Source of the DNA: an uncultured Alphaproteobacteria bacterium
GTDB taxonomy: Bacteria > Pseudomonadota > Alphaproteobacteria > Methylaequorales > Methylaequoraceae
DNA: 64,000 bases
Direction: 5' to 3'
NCBI GenBank assembly: GCA_902547955.1
Contig: CACCPY010000004.1
Location: 62,001-126,000 of the forward strand
Below, piece after piece: positions 9,569 to 18,546 of the stretch (positions within the stretch are counted from its first letter, which is position 1; the number at the start of each line of letters is the position of its first letter). The position numbers were made by a program, and so were the translations under genes. The notes under the pieces are model-generated. The model searched no databases. It saw only the letters and a program-made list of their open reading frames with translations, and had not been told where the DNA came from.

Positions 9569-9919
9569 TTAACCTGCTTTAACTTTTGCTACAATCTCAC
9601 TAAATGAATTCGGTTCTTGGGCTGCCAAATCAGCTAATATTTTTCTATTAAAGTTTAAGTTTAATTTTTTTAAACCATTAATAAAAATGGAATATTTAAT
9701 ACCGTGTAATCTGCAACCCGCATTTATTCTTTGAATCCAGAGACTTCTAAATTCTCTTTTTCTTACTTTTCTGTCTCTATAGGCATATTGACCAGCTTTT
9801 TCAACTGCTTGATTTGCAGCCTTAAAGGTATTTTTCCTTCGTCCGTAATACCCTTTTGCCCTTTTTATAATCTTTTTATGTCTTGTTCTTGTGATAACTC
9901 CAGCTTTAACCCTTGACAT
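9569..9919 (-). CDS. rplT: 50S ribosomal protein L20
   Basis: A 116-residue L20 with the typical basic N-terminal helix ([17 protein letters not shown]) and the core [16 protein letters not shown]. It binds 23S rRNA early in 50S assembly and, in enterobacteria, represses its own operon through the rpmI leader. Here it sits between rpmI (13-base gap) and pheS (5-base gap). The short leader upstream of rpmI leaves little room for the pseudoknot operator known in E. coli, so such control is unproven here. Length and composition are as expected. Confidence 0.98.
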   Translation of the reverse strand: MSRVKAGVITRTRHKKIIKRAKGYYGRRKNTFKAANQAVEKAGQYAYRDRKVRKREFRSLWIQRINAGCRLHGIKYSIFINGLKKLNLNFNRKILADLAAQEPNSFSEIVAKVKAG

Positions 9920-9932
9920 TTTTTTACCTTTA

Positions 9933-10133
9933 TTAAATCTTAGCGTTCATATATTTTTTTACAATTTTACTATCCTGTTTAGACATGATTGTAGATCCTT
10001 TGGCCGATCTTTTCATTTTTTTTGATCTTTTAGATAGGTTATGCCTCTTACAACTAGGGAACATTACAACCTTTCCTGTTGCTGTTGTTTTGAACCTTTT
10101 TTTTGTTCCACTTTTTGTTTTAATTTTTGGCAT
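9933..10133 (-). CDS. rpmI: 50S ribosomal protein L35
   Basis: The conserved L35 N-terminus [14 protein letters not shown] starts at the ATG at 10131-10133; the upstream in-frame ATG would add 13 residues unlike the family, so I chose the shorter 66-residue form. The protein is strongly basic ([15 protein letters not shown]) and belongs to the large ribosomal subunit. It lies between infC (about 55 bases upstream) and rplT, the standard gene order. It is a small, ordinary ribosomal gene. Confidence 0.96.
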   Translation of the reverse strand: MPKIKTKSGTKKRFKTTATGKVVMFPSCKRHNLSKRSKKMKRSAKGSTIMSKQDSKIVKKYMNAKI

Positions 10134-10188
10134 TTGTCTAATTTTTTTATTTATATAGGTTTTTTTGTGCAAAGCAAGAATGAATTTA

Positions 10189-10719
10189 TTATCTTGGTGC
10201 GACGACCATTATCATGTGCTTCCCTTCAAGGGTGGGAACCTGCTCAATTTTTGCCACTGGTTCTATTGTACTTTCTAACTTTTTGAGTATCTCCATACCC
10301 CTTTGTTGATAGGCCATTTCTCTTCCTTTAAATCTTAATGTAATTTTTACTTTATCACCCCCATTCAGAAAGCGATGAATCGACTTCAATTTCACGTCAT
10401 AATCATGATCTTCGATTCCTGGTCTGAGTTTTACCTCTTTAACTTCGAAAGTTTTTTGTTTTTTTTTTGCCTCAGCTTGTTTTTTTTGAATTTGATACTT
10501 GTATTTTCCATAATCAATGATTTTACATACTGGGGGAGAAGCATTGGGAGAGACTTCTACTAGGTCTAGACCTTGCTCAAAAGCCAGGCTTAAGGCCTTT
10601 TGAAGATCGAGAACGCCTAACATTTCACCCTTCTCTGATATAACTCTTACTGATTTAGCTGATATTCTGTTATTGATGGCAGGACCCTGCCGTTTAGAAC
10701 TTTGAAAAGTTTTATTCAT
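10189..10719 (-). CDS. infC: translation initiation factor IF-3
   Basis: A 176-residue IF-3 that keeps the 30S subunit free and checks start-codon pairing. The N-terminal domain (about 1-80) has INNRI and LVEVSPNASPPVCKI, a Lys-rich linker (KKQAEAKKKQKTFEVKE) follows, and the C-terminal domain has KVKITLRFKGREM. The start is a plain ATG at 10717-10719, not the rare AUU start that permits autoregulation in E. coli, so that discrimination loop is probably absent. It follows thrS after about 70 bases that contain an 18-base palindrome. Confidence 0.97.
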   Translation of the reverse strand: MNKTFQSSKRQGPAINNRISAKSVRVISEKGEMLGVLDLQKALSLAFEQGLDLVEVSPNASPPVCKIIDYGKYKYQIQKKQAEAKKKQKTFEVKEVKLRPGIEDHDYDVKLKSIHRFLNGGDKVKITLRFKGREMAYQQRGMEILKKLESTIEPVAKIEQVPTLEGKHMIMVVAPR

Positions 10720-10760
10720 ACCTAAAAGATTGCATTAATTCTAATATTCCTTTCTCTTTT

Positions 10761-10778
10761 TTTACTAATATTAGTAAA
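10761..10778. repeat. 18-base perfect palindrome between thrS and infC
   Basis: TTTACTAATATTAGTAAA is a perfect 9+9 palindrome, followed on the plus strand by two direct copies of AATTAGTCA (10778-10786 and 10788-10796, the second running into the thrS stop). On the transcribed minus strand it is followed by A-rich, not T-rich, sequence, so it is not an intrinsic terminator for thrS. It could be an operator or an RNA hairpin in front of infC. Confidence 0.5.
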
Positions 10779-10789
10779 TTAGTCACAAA

Positions 10790-12706
10790 TTAGTCAATTC
10801 TGCAAGATTTTTTTAATTTTTTTAGAAGTTCTTCGTATTTTAAATTAACAGTTAAGTTATTACCAAACTCTCTCAGAGAAAGTGTTTTTTCACTTACTTC
10901 TTTCTCTCCAATTATAACCAAATAAGGTATTTTTTCATTTGAAATTTCTCTAATTTTATAATTTAACTTCTCATTTCTTTTATCTTTTTTAGATCTGAAA
11001 CCCTCAGATTGAAGTTTCTTTGCAATTTCGTCACAGTAATCATTGCAATTATCATTTATAGTGGCAATTGCCACTTGAACTGGGGCTAACCATTTAGGAA
11101 GCTTTCCAGAGTAATGCTCAATTAATATACCTATGAATCTCTCCAATGACCCAAAAAAAGCCCTGTGTATCATTACCGGATGTTTTTTATCACCATCTGA
11201 GTCAATATAAGTTGCGTTTAATCTTGGAGGTAAATTTAAATCGACTTGAATTGTTCCACACTGCCATTCTCTAGATAAAGCATCTACAAGAACAAATTCA
11301 ATCTTGGGCCCATAAAAAGCTCCATCACCGATATTTGTTTCATATGACAAATTTAATTTTTTTAGAGAGTTTATCAGTGACTTCTCCAAAAAATCCCATG
11401 TTTTATCATCACCAATTCTTTTTGTTGGCCTATCAGAAAATTTAATCTTAACATTTTCAAATCCAAAATCCTTGTAAATTTCTAATGTCAAATTAATTAT
11501 TTGTATGCATTCATTTTCCATTTGCTCCCTTAAACAATAAATATGAGCGTCGTCCTGAGTAAATTCTCTCACTCTCATCAAACCATGAAGGGCACCTGAT
11601 GGTTCAAATCTAAAAACTTTTCCAAACTCCGCTACCCTCATTGGTAATTCCCTATAACTTCTCAATGAATTATTAAAAATCTGTATACCTCCTGGACAAT
11701 TCATAGGCTTAAGCGCAAAATTTCTGTCTTCCTTTGTCTTTGCTATGTACATGTTTTCTTTAAACTTTTCCCAGTGACCTGATTTTTCCCAAAGAGATCT
11801 ATCTAATACGGTTGGAGAACTGATCTCAACATAACCATTTTTCTCCTGCTTAGTTCTCATATAATCGATCAATTTATTGAAAATTATCCAACCATTTTGA
11901 TGCCAAAAAACTGCCCCTGGGGCATCCTCTTGAAAGTGAAACAAATCAAGCTCTTTTCCAATTCTTCTGTGATCACGTTTTTCTGCTTCTGCAATCAACT
12001 TTAAATATTGATTTAGTTCCTTTTCATCTCTCCAAGCGGTCCCATAAATTCTTTGTAACATTTCATTATTTGAGTCACCCTTCCAATATGCACCAGCTAA
12101 TTTTGTTAATTTAAATGCCCCAATGTGCTTTAAATTTGGTAAATGAGGACCTCGGCATAAATCATAGAAATCTGTATTTTCCTGATGGTATATTTGAAAA
12201 GCATTATTTTGATCCGAGTCCTTTATTATTTTAGATTTATATGGCTCTGAAAGTTTGTCGAATAGCGATATTGCTTCCTTTTTTGATTTAAGAAACTTCT
12301 CAATATTACTCCCGGTCTTAATAATTTTTTTCATTTCTTCTTCAATAGCTGGTAAATCTTCTGAGGAGATTGGTTTTTCGAAAAGAATATCATAATAAAA
12401 ACCATTTTCGATTGTTGGGCCAATTGCCAACTTAGAAGACGGATATAAATTTTTAACAGCCTTGGCTAATACTTGAGCTGCTAAAGTATGTCGCATAATA
12501 TCAAGACCAATTTCATCTTGGATTGTAATTATTGAAACATCAGAGTCTTGATCAATTGGATCTAATAAATCTTTTTCCTCATCATTAACAAGAATAGCTA
12601 TGGCCTTTTTTTTTAATGATTGAGAGATATCCTCTGCAATATCAATACCTGTGACACCTCTATCGTAATTTTTATTTCTTCCATCTGGAAATGTTATCAA
12701 GGGCAT
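10790..12706 (-). CDS. thrS: threonine-tRNA ligase
   Basis: A 638-residue class II synthetase that makes Thr-tRNA. The domains in order are an N-terminal TGS domain (1-61, MPLITFPDGRNKNYDRGVT), an editing domain with the family motif CRGPHLPN, the catalytic core with the zinc-ligand motif MNCPGG, motif 2 (FRFEPSGALHGLMRVREFTQ) and HRAFFGSLERF, and a C-terminal anticodon-binding domain. The length matches the bacterial family. It heads the translation cluster on the minus strand, about 40 bases after the GT9 gene, and could be reached by read-through from there. Confidence 0.98.
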   Translation of the reverse strand: MPLITFPDGRNKNYDRGVTGIDIAEDISQSLKKKAIAILVNDEEKDLLDPIDQDSDVSIITIQDEIGLDIMRHTLAAQVLAKAVKNLYPSSKLAIGPTIENGFYYDILFEKPISSEDLPAIEEEMKKIIKTGSNIEKFLKSKKEAISLFDKLSEPYKSKIIKDSDQNNAFQIYHQENTDFYDLCRGPHLPNLKHIGAFKLTKLAGAYWKGDSNNEMLQRIYGTAWRDEKELNQYLKLIAEAEKRDHRRIGKELDLFHFQEDAPGAVFWHQNGWIIFNKLIDYMRTKQEKNGYVEISSPTVLDRSLWEKSGHWEKFKENMYIAKTKEDRNFALKPMNCPGGIQIFNNSLRSYRELPMRVAEFGKVFRFEPSGALHGLMRVREFTQDDAHIYCLREQMENECIQIINLTLEIYKDFGFENVKIKFSDRPTKRIGDDKTWDFLEKSLINSLKKLNLSYETNIGDGAFYGPKIEFVLVDALSREWQCGTIQVDLNLPPRLNATYIDSDGDKKHPVMIHRAFFGSLERFIGILIEHYSGKLPKWLAPVQVAIATINDNCNDYCDEIAKKLQSEGFRSKKDKRNEKLNYKIREISNEKIPYLVIIGEKEVSEKTLSLREFGNNLTVNLKYEELLKKLKKSCRID

Positions 12707-12746
12707 AATTGTAATTAAATTATTAAATTTACTATGTCAATAACGA

Positions 12747-13667
12747 TTAGGTAAATACAATCCTTTTAATTTTTTTTATAACATGGTTAACGAATTCAAG
12801 ATTATTTTGATCGTATCTTATCATTGATACTCTCCTTCCTTGTTGGCCACATAATTTGTAGTCCGAATATTTTGTAAAAAAAATAAAGGTTGGATTGTTA
12901 CCTCTTGAAATAATATGCATTGGTCCCGTGTCATTGCCAATCGAGATTGTAGCTTGCTTAGACAATTGAGCAATTTTAAAAAAGTCTGTTTTGTTACATA
13001 AATTTTCAATTGAGGGAAAAATTTGAAAAAGTTTTTTACAGACAAGAAAATCATCCTGAGAACCTATCAATATTGGCTTTATTTTATTAGCAATTAAAAA
13101 TTTTATAATTATTGAAAAAATTTCTATTGGAATTCTTTTGTAAGGTCTTTTTTTTGATCCTCCAGGAATAATGAGGGCTATTTTTTTTTTATTTTGTTTT
13201 TTAGGATAAAGCCAGTCTAAATTAATGCTCTTTTTAAAACTAACTTTTGACAAACTTAGTTGTTCTGCTTGTCTATCTAATGTGTGCATCATGTCTCTTT
13301 CTGGATTGTTGTGTTTTATTGTTGCGTATACTCCAATTCCATTGGTACAAATACCTCTTTTGTAAAAAAATTTTAAATAAAATGATGATCTCTTTGAAGT
13401 TTGTAAATCAAAAACCTTATCTATTGACAAAAGATTCATTTTTTTTTTTATTTGAAATATATCATAAAGATAAAAAAGTGATCTTTTAATAACAATTATA
13501 TTGTCAAACAATTTTGAGCGTTCTAAGAACTCCCGGTAAGGTTTTTCAGTAAGGAGAAGAAGTTTTGATTTTTTAAATTTTTCTCTTATAGAGTATATTG
13601 CATTTAAAGATAATACAACGTCTCCCAAACCTCCAAATTTAATTATCAATATGCTTTTTTCTTTCAA
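12747..13667 (-). CDS. glycosyltransferase family 9 (heptosyltransferase-like)
   Basis: A 306-residue protein with the GT9 hallmarks: an N-terminal GGLGDVVLS acceptor loop (about 12-20) and a C-terminal donor-binding stretch NDTGPMHI, the type used by ADP-heptose:LPS heptosyltransferases. It is therefore likely to add a heptose or related sugar to the lipopolysaccharide core at the inner face of the cytoplasmic membrane. It overlaps the preceding GT4 gene by 29 bases, so the two are coupled. The exact acceptor cannot be told from sequence; hldE near 60 kb shows that ADP-heptose can be made. Confidence 0.8.
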   Translation of the reverse strand: MKEKSILIIKFGGLGDVVLSLNAIYSIREKFKKSKLLLLTEKPYREFLERSKLFDNIIVIKRSLFYLYDIFQIKKKMNLLSIDKVFDLQTSKRSSFYLKFFYKRGICTNGIGVYATIKHNNPERDMMHTLDRQAEQLSLSKVSFKKSINLDWLYPKKQNKKKIALIIPGGSKKRPYKRIPIEIFSIIIKFLIANKIKPILIGSQDDFLVCKKLFQIFPSIENLCNKTDFFKIAQLSKQATISIGNDTGPMHIISRGNNPTFIFFTKYSDYKLCGQQGRRVSMIRYDQNNLEFVNHVIKKIKRIVFT

Positions 13668-14805
13668 TTAATTCCTCATACACATCGAGAGTTTGATTAA
13701 GCATTTCTTTCAGACTAAATCTCTCTCTAATTTTTCTTTGAGCATTTTTACCAATTGAATCTTTCTTCTTTTGATCTAAAGCAAGTACATAAGTTATCTT
13801 ATCTGCTAGATCTTCTGGATCTTTTGGTTCTACCAGCCACCCTGTAACGTTATTCTCGATAATTTCTCTCGAGCCACCATGATTAGTTGAAATAACCGGC
13901 TTAGACATCGCACACGCTTCTGCAGAAACTCTTCCAAACGCCTCTGGCTCTATTGAAGTTGATAAAACTATATCTGCAACCGAATAGACCGCTGGCATAT
14001 CAGAGATGTTTCCACAAAAAATTATTCGGTTTGAAATGTTTAACCTAGAAATTTTTTTTTTTAATTTTTTAGTAAACTTTTCTTTATTATTTTCAGAACC
14101 AACTAATGCCAAAACAAAGTTTAATTCTGGATTCTTTTCTGTTAAGATTTTCACAGCGTCAACAGCTGTGTTGTGACCTTTCCAACTTGTGATTCTTGCT
14201 GGTAAAAGAATTATGTGCGTTCTCTCTGAAATCATTAAGCTTGATAAAAATTTTTCTTTTCTGATCTCACTTACTGATTTTGTATCAAAATACTTGCAAT
14301 CAATCCCTCTATTAATTTGTCTTATTAAGCTTTTTTGATGAGGAAAAAAATACCTAATGTGATCGTCAATAAATTTTGAAATAGAAATTGTTACATCACC
14401 AGAGGTCATTACTTCATTATATTTTCTTTTAAAAAAAAAATTATTTCCGCTATACGTTCCATGATAAGTAGTTACCAAGGGAATTCGATTTTTTTTTATA
14501 ACATCAGAGAAACAAAATGCTGGCCATCTGCTTCGTATATGAACTACATCGGGCATAATTTTTCTTAATACTTTTTCAAATTTTGATCTGGATGAAAAAT
14601 AATTTATCAATCCTTTTTTTTCAATTTGAATAGTATAATGATCAACACCTTTGTACTTGTATTTTTCAGCCATATCTCCCCCAGAGGAAATAATGACTGA
14701 CTTGAAACTCTTTTCTGCCAACTCTTTTGCAACATCAAGTGTGCCCCTCTCGACACCTCCGTTAATCTTTCTTAAAGAAGGAAGAATTTGTAGAACTGTT
14801 TTCAT
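13639..14805 (-). CDS. glycosyltransferase family 4 protein
   Basis: A 388-residue GT-B fold enzyme. The N-terminal domain has the glycine-rich acceptor loop NGGVERGTLDVAKEL, and the C-terminal domain carries PARITSWKGHNTAV and the E-x7-E type donor-binding motif around EAFGRVSAEACAMSKPV. It probably transfers a sugar from a nucleotide donor during LPS or other surface glycan synthesis. It overlaps the SDR gene upstream by 44 bases and the GT9 gene downstream by 29 bases, so the three form one tightly packed unit. Donor and acceptor are not identifiable. Confidence 0.85.
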   Translation of the reverse strand: MKTVLQILPSLRKINGGVERGTLDVAKELAEKSFKSVIISSGGDMAEKYKYKGVDHYTIQIEKKGLINYFSSRSKFEKVLRKIMPDVVHIRSRWPAFCFSDVIKKNRIPLVTTYHGTYSGNNFFFKRKYNEVMTSGDVTISISKFIDDHIRYFFPHQKSLIRQINRGIDCKYFDTKSVSEIRKEKFLSSLMISERTHIILLPARITSWKGHNTAVDAVKILTEKNPELNFVLALVGSENNKEKFTKKLKKKISRLNISNRIIFCGNISDMPAVYSVADIVLSTSIEPEAFGRVSAEACAMSKPVISTNHGGSREIIENNVTGWLVEPKDPEDLADKITYVLALDQKKKDSIGKNAQRKIRERFSLKEMLNQTLDVYEELIERKKHIDN

Positions 14806-15667
14806 TTGATAATAAACTAAATAAATTGTTCAAACCTAATTTATAGGTTCTGAATTTCGGTGTCCAATTCAATATTTTTTTTATTTTTTCATTTTTTACT
14901 CTTTTATTATCAATGTAAAAGCTTTTTGTTTTTTTGTTAACCTTAGAACTGTCAAATTTAATTGCTTCAATATGTTTTATACCCATCAATTGTGCGGCAT
15001 ATTTTACTATCATATGTGACTCGGAAGGCATATCATCACAAATATTAAAAATTTCTCCTGGAGTGATTTTTTTCATGCTTTTTTTTATTGCACTAGCAAT
15101 ATCCTCTACATGTATACGTGAAAAATAATGACCTTTTTTTATTATTTGAACCTTATTCTCAAGCTGCAATCTCTCAAAAATTGATCTTCCAGGACCGTAA
15201 ATACCTGGTAATCTAAATATGTGAATCGGGACTTTATAAAGCTTGAAAAGTTTTAAGTGCTGAGCCTCTGATTTCTGTCTAAGTTTTCCTCTTAAACTTC
15301 TTGGCTGAGTTTTGGAAGTTTCATCTACCCATTCTCCTAAATGATTTCCATAAACGCTTGTTGAGGAAAAATAACCATACCATTTAATGGTATTTTTAAT
15401 TTTGAGAATTTCAGGAGTTAAATTATTTAAAATTATATCTCCATCTTCAACAGGAGGAATTGAATTTAATATAAAATTTGTACCATTTAAATAATAATCT
15501 CTATTTTCAAAAAATTTTTTTATATTTAATCTTTTCAAATTAAACTTTTTATCAAATTTTTCTGGTTTTATGTCTTCTTTATGAGTACAGATAATTTTTG
15601 AATTTTCAGGTAAGAGTGGAATTATATATTTTGTACAATAACCTGCACCAAAAAAAATTACTTTCAT
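14762..15667 (-). CDS. SDR-family NAD(P)-dependent epimerase/dehydratase, YeeZ-like
   Basis: A 301-residue extended-SDR protein. The N-terminal dinucleotide loop is the shortened FFGAGYCTKYI form, SSTSVYG follows near residue 105, and the expected Tyr-x3-Lys catalytic pair is not obvious, as in YeeZ-like proteins. RLPGIYGPGRS and FSRIHVEDIA are typical sugar-nucleotide SDR motifs. Its start is one base beyond the LysR stop, and its end overlaps the GT4 gene, so a role in sugar or surface-polymer metabolism is suggested by context only. Confidence 0.72.
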   Translation of the reverse strand: MKVIFFGAGYCTKYIIPLLPENSKIICTHKEDIKPEKFDKKFNLKRLNIKKFFENRDYYLNGTNFILNSIPPVEDGDIILNNLTPEILKIKNTIKWYGYFSSTSVYGNHLGEWVDETSKTQPRSLRGKLRQKSEAQHLKLFKLYKVPIHIFRLPGIYGPGRSIFERLQLENKVQIIKKGHYFSRIHVEDIASAIKKSMKKITPGEIFNICDDMPSESHMIVKYAAQLMGIKHIEAIKFDSSKVNKKTKSFYIDNKRVKNEKIKKILNWTPKFRTYKLGLNNLFSLLSNENSSTNSSFFKKD

Positions 15668-15668
15668 T

Positions 15669-16562
15669 TCAGTCTATTCTTATTTGCTTTTTTACCCAAT
15701 CATATGCAGGATGATTTGTGAGTTCCTTATGCCATAGTAACTTTGTCTGTCTTCTATCTAATTCAAGTGGAAGTTCTGATATGGAAAAATTGTAACTTTT
15801 TGCCATCCTTTGTGCTGTTTTTGAAGGTAGTGTCAAAAGTAGATCAGAATTTTTTAAAATTAATGGTGCCATTGTAACGAGATCAATTCTTGCAAAGATT
15901 TCTCTTTCTAAATTAAGTTGACTTAAGCTTCTGTCTATTGGAGCAACTGGGGTTCCCTCAGTAGCTACGCGTAAATGTTTGCTAGACAAATACTGTTCAA
16001 TAGATAATTTTTTTTCATTAGCCAATTCATGTTTTGAATTCATCATGCAAACATATTTTTCAGTGTACAGTTCAATAGATCCAAAACGGCTAGATACCAC
16101 CTCAAATCTACCAATGGCAAAATCTATATCATTACTATCTAACAGTTTTAATGCCTCTGATCCTTGCTCAGATCTAATTCTAAGTGACGAGTTTGGAGAT
16201 TGTTTCTCCAAAAAATTTATTAGATTAGGTAAAATTAACGGTGCAACATCATCGGATATGGAAATCTTATAAAGTTTTTTTGTTGTTCTAGGGTTAAAAT
16301 TTATCGACGAAAGTGATAGCTCTAGGTCACTTAATGCTTTTTGAATTGGTGAAGACAGTTCGTTTGCCCTAGGAGTTGGTCTCATTCCTTTAGGTCCTCT
16401 AATAAAAAGTTCATCATTTACTAGATATCTCAATCTATTTAGTGCATTGCTCATTGCAGGTTGTGTTATACCCACTTTTTTACTTGCCTTTGTCACATTT
16501 CTCTCTTCGTATAATGTTTTAAAAATAACGAGGAGATTAAGATCAAAATTCTTAATATTCAT
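15669..16562 (-). CDS. LysR-family transcriptional regulator
   Basis: A 297-residue LysR regulator. The winged helix-turn-helix spans about residues 8-65 (ASKKVGITQPAMSNALNRL, DELFIRGPKGMRPT), and the remainder is the periplasmic-binding-protein-like effector domain. It is the first gene of the minus-strand SDR-GT4-GT9 unit and is divergent from uppP, with 145 bases between, the usual setting for a LysR protein that controls itself and a neighbour. The effector is unknown. The N-terminal half resembles the NodD/PcaQ-like group. Confidence 0.9.
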   Translation of the reverse strand: MNIKNFDLNLLVIFKTLYEERNVTKASKKVGITQPAMSNALNRLRYLVNDELFIRGPKGMRPTPRANELSSPIQKALSDLELSLSSINFNPRTTKKLYKISISDDVAPLILPNLINFLEKQSPNSSLRIRSEQGSEALKLLDSNDIDFAIGRFEVVSSRFGSIELYTEKYVCMMNSKHELANEKKLSIEQYLSSKHLRVATEGTPVAPIDRSLSQLNLEREIFARIDLVTMAPLILKNSDLLLTLPSKTAQRMAKSYNFSISELPLELDRRQTKLLWHKELTNHPAYDWVKKQIRID

Positions 16563-16674
16563 GTTGTGAATTATATGTGCCTAATTATATTTAGTAAATA
16601 CATTTTTTGATACTGGATTAATCAAGTGTGGTGTTTTTAGAAATTTCAATACTGCAATGTTTCTCGGATGATGT

Positions 16675-16680
16675 TATAAT
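16675..16680 (+). promoter_or_regulatory. possible -10 box for uppP
   Basis: A perfect TATAAT stands 27 bases before the uppP ATG in the divergent 16563-16707 spacer. The matching -35 region is weak (CTGCAA at 17-base spacing). The same spacer holds two copies of AATTATAT near the LysR start, which could be part of a LysR site; nothing firmer can be said. Confidence 0.35.
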
Positions 16681-16707
16681 AAAAGTTCAAGTATATCGAT
16701 GTAGACA

Positions 16708-17520
16708 ATGTTATTTTTGGTTATCTTTTGTTTAATACAAGGATTTAGCGAGTTTTTACCTATAAGTTCGCAAGGCCATTTAATAGTTTTTAATAATTAT
16801 TACAATGTGGATTACTTCTCAGAACTCTCGATTTTAGAACTAAATGTAATTTCACATTTTGGGTCCTTGTTCGCTGTCGTCTTTTACTACAACAAATTAT
16901 TATTAAAAATGATAAAAGGGCTCAGAGTGTTTTATCGTCCTGACTTGGATAAAAATTTGAATCTTTTATTTAATCTTATAATATCAACTATACCAATAGT
17001 AATCATAGGATATTTTTTTGGTAAAAATTTTAATTACAATGCTGAAAGCATAATTTTAATCATTGGTTATACGAGCGTAATTTTTGCTGTAATTTTATTT
17101 ATTTTAGATAAGTATTGTCTCATGGTTAGAAACCAAGATGCTATAAATTTTAAACTTGCTATATTCACAGGCTTTTTTCAATGTCTAGCTTTGATACCAG
17201 GGGTTAGTAGAGCTGGAGCCAATATGATAGCCCTCCGTTCATTGGGCTTTAATAGGAACTTTACTGTTAGGTATTCAAATCTTTTAAGCATTCCTGTAAT
17301 AATAGGTGCAACAAGCTTTATAATTTTTAATGAAAACAATTTCTTTATTAATGATTTTCTAAATTTAAATGTTGTTTTAGTGTTTTTCTTAAGTTTTTTA
17401 TTTTCGTTAATCTTTATTCATTTTCTTATAACCTGGGTGAGAAAATCCTCCCTATTAATTTTTATCATTTACAGAATACTTTTTGGTACCTTTTTAATTT
17501 TTTTATTTTATACTTCTTAA
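16708..17520 (+). CDS. uppP: undecaprenyl-diphosphate phosphatase
   Basis: A 270-residue polytopic membrane enzyme that recycles undecaprenyl pyrophosphate to the monophosphate carrier used for peptidoglycan and LPS. The two family motifs are present: QGFSEFLPISSQGHL near the N-terminus and PGVSRAGANMIA around residues 163-174, each between hydrophobic helices (about eight in all). The PGxSRS motif reads SRAG here, a minor variant. The stop overlaps the convergent NDUFA9-like gene by 4 bases, so there is no terminator between them. Confidence 0.95.
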   Translation: MLFLVIFCLIQGFSEFLPISSQGHLIVFNNYYNVDYFSELSILELNVISHFGSLFAVVFYYNKLLLKMIKGLRVFYRPDLDKNLNLLFNLIISTIPIVIIGYFFGKNFNYNAESIILIIGYTSVIFAVILFILDKYCLMVRNQDAINFKLAIFTGFFQCLALIPGVSRAGANMIALRSLGFNRNFTVRYSNLLSIPVIIGATSFIIFNENNFFINDFLNLNVVLVFFLSFLFSLIFIHFLITWVRKSSLLIFIIYRILFGTFLIFLFYTS

Positions 17521-18473
17521 AGATAATTTTTTACAATCGTTTCCATAGAGGCAGGATTTTTTACAACTTTTTTAAGATTTACTAATCCTTTAGCTGATAC
17601 ACTATCATGATCTAGAAGGTTAATTTGATCACGTGTTAATAAAGGATTGGGGAGGGTTTCTAAAAAAAAAGCAACTATTTTTGCAGCAAAAAATGGCAGC
17701 GGTAAATATATTCTTTTTTTTCCTTGATGTTTTAAAATTACATCAAATATTTCATCAAAACTTTTGACTACTGGTCCAACTAGGTCGTAAATTTTATTTT
17801 TTTCATTATAAACATGGATCATGAATTTCACTAAATCTCCAACATATAATGGTTGAAATTTGACTCTTTTTGTGAAATTGAAAGACTTTAAAATGCCATT
17901 TGAAAAGTTTATTTCGGGAGTGCCTATAAGAGGAAGAAAGGGGCTAAAATTAGAAATAGATGAAAAAAAGTTAGTAAAATTATCTCCTTTTCCAAAAACA
18001 ACTCCTGGCCTTATTATTAATGAATTTGGAAATATTTCTCTAATTTTCTTTTCTCCTAAAAATTTTGAGTTTGCGTAAGAAGAAGAATGAATCTTATTAA
18101 CATTCAGTGCTGAAATGTGTATAAAATTTCTTATGTTTTTCTTTTTTGCACTTTTTGCAATCATTTCAGGGATTTTACAATGTACAAAAGCGAACTTATT
18201 CTTTTTAGACTCAGCTAAAATGCCTATTAAATTAAAAATTATGTCACAACCATCAACTAAATTGTCAACTTCTTGCTGATTAAAAGTATTAATTTTTTTA
18301 ATTTTTATCTGACCTGGCTCGTTGGCAAAAAAGAGTGGCAGGTTTTTTTTTGTATCTCTAGAAATAATATTTATTTGACATGACTCTTTACATAAATGCT
18401 TAACTAAATGTGAGCCAATAAAACCACCACCTCCAAAAATCAAAACTTTTTTTCCACTTAATTTAGTTCTCAT
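17517..18473 (-). CDS. complex I NDUFA9-type NAD(P)-binding SDR protein
   Basis: A 318-residue atypical extended SDR. The Rossmann loop GGGGFIGSHLVKHL lies at about 14-27, and HISALNVN and SYANSKFLGE occupy the places of the SDR active-site strand and helix. Alphaproteobacteria carry this family as homologues of the mitochondrial complex I 39-kDa subunit; the bacterial role may be NADPH binding, complex I assembly or quinone synthesis. It is transcribed toward uppP and overlaps its end. No nuo genes are in the window, so the name rests on family resemblance. Confidence 0.82.
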   Translation of the reverse strand: MRTKLSGKKVLIFGGGGFIGSHLVKHLCKESCQINIISRDTKKNLPLFFANEPGQIKIKKINTFNQQEVDNLVDGCDIIFNLIGILAESKKNKFAFVHCKIPEMIAKSAKKKNIRNFIHISALNVNKIHSSSYANSKFLGEKKIREIFPNSLIIRPGVVFGKGDNFTNFFSSISNFSPFLPLIGTPEINFSNGILKSFNFTKRVKFQPLYVGDLVKFMIHVYNEKNKIYDLVGPVVKSFDEIFDVILKHQGKKRIYLPLPFFAAKIVAFFLETLPNPLLTRDQINLLDHDSVSAKGLVNLKKVVKNPASMETIVKNYL

Positions 18474-18546
18474 TTTTTTGTATTTATTTTGTATTTATGT
18501 TGTAACTTAAATATTAAGTAATATCATAGTTAATATTGTTCAAGAA

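Noticed and set aside
10134-10172. Longer start for L35
   Set aside because: The extra 13 residues are unlike any L35; the conserved MPKIKTKSG begins at the downstream ATG.
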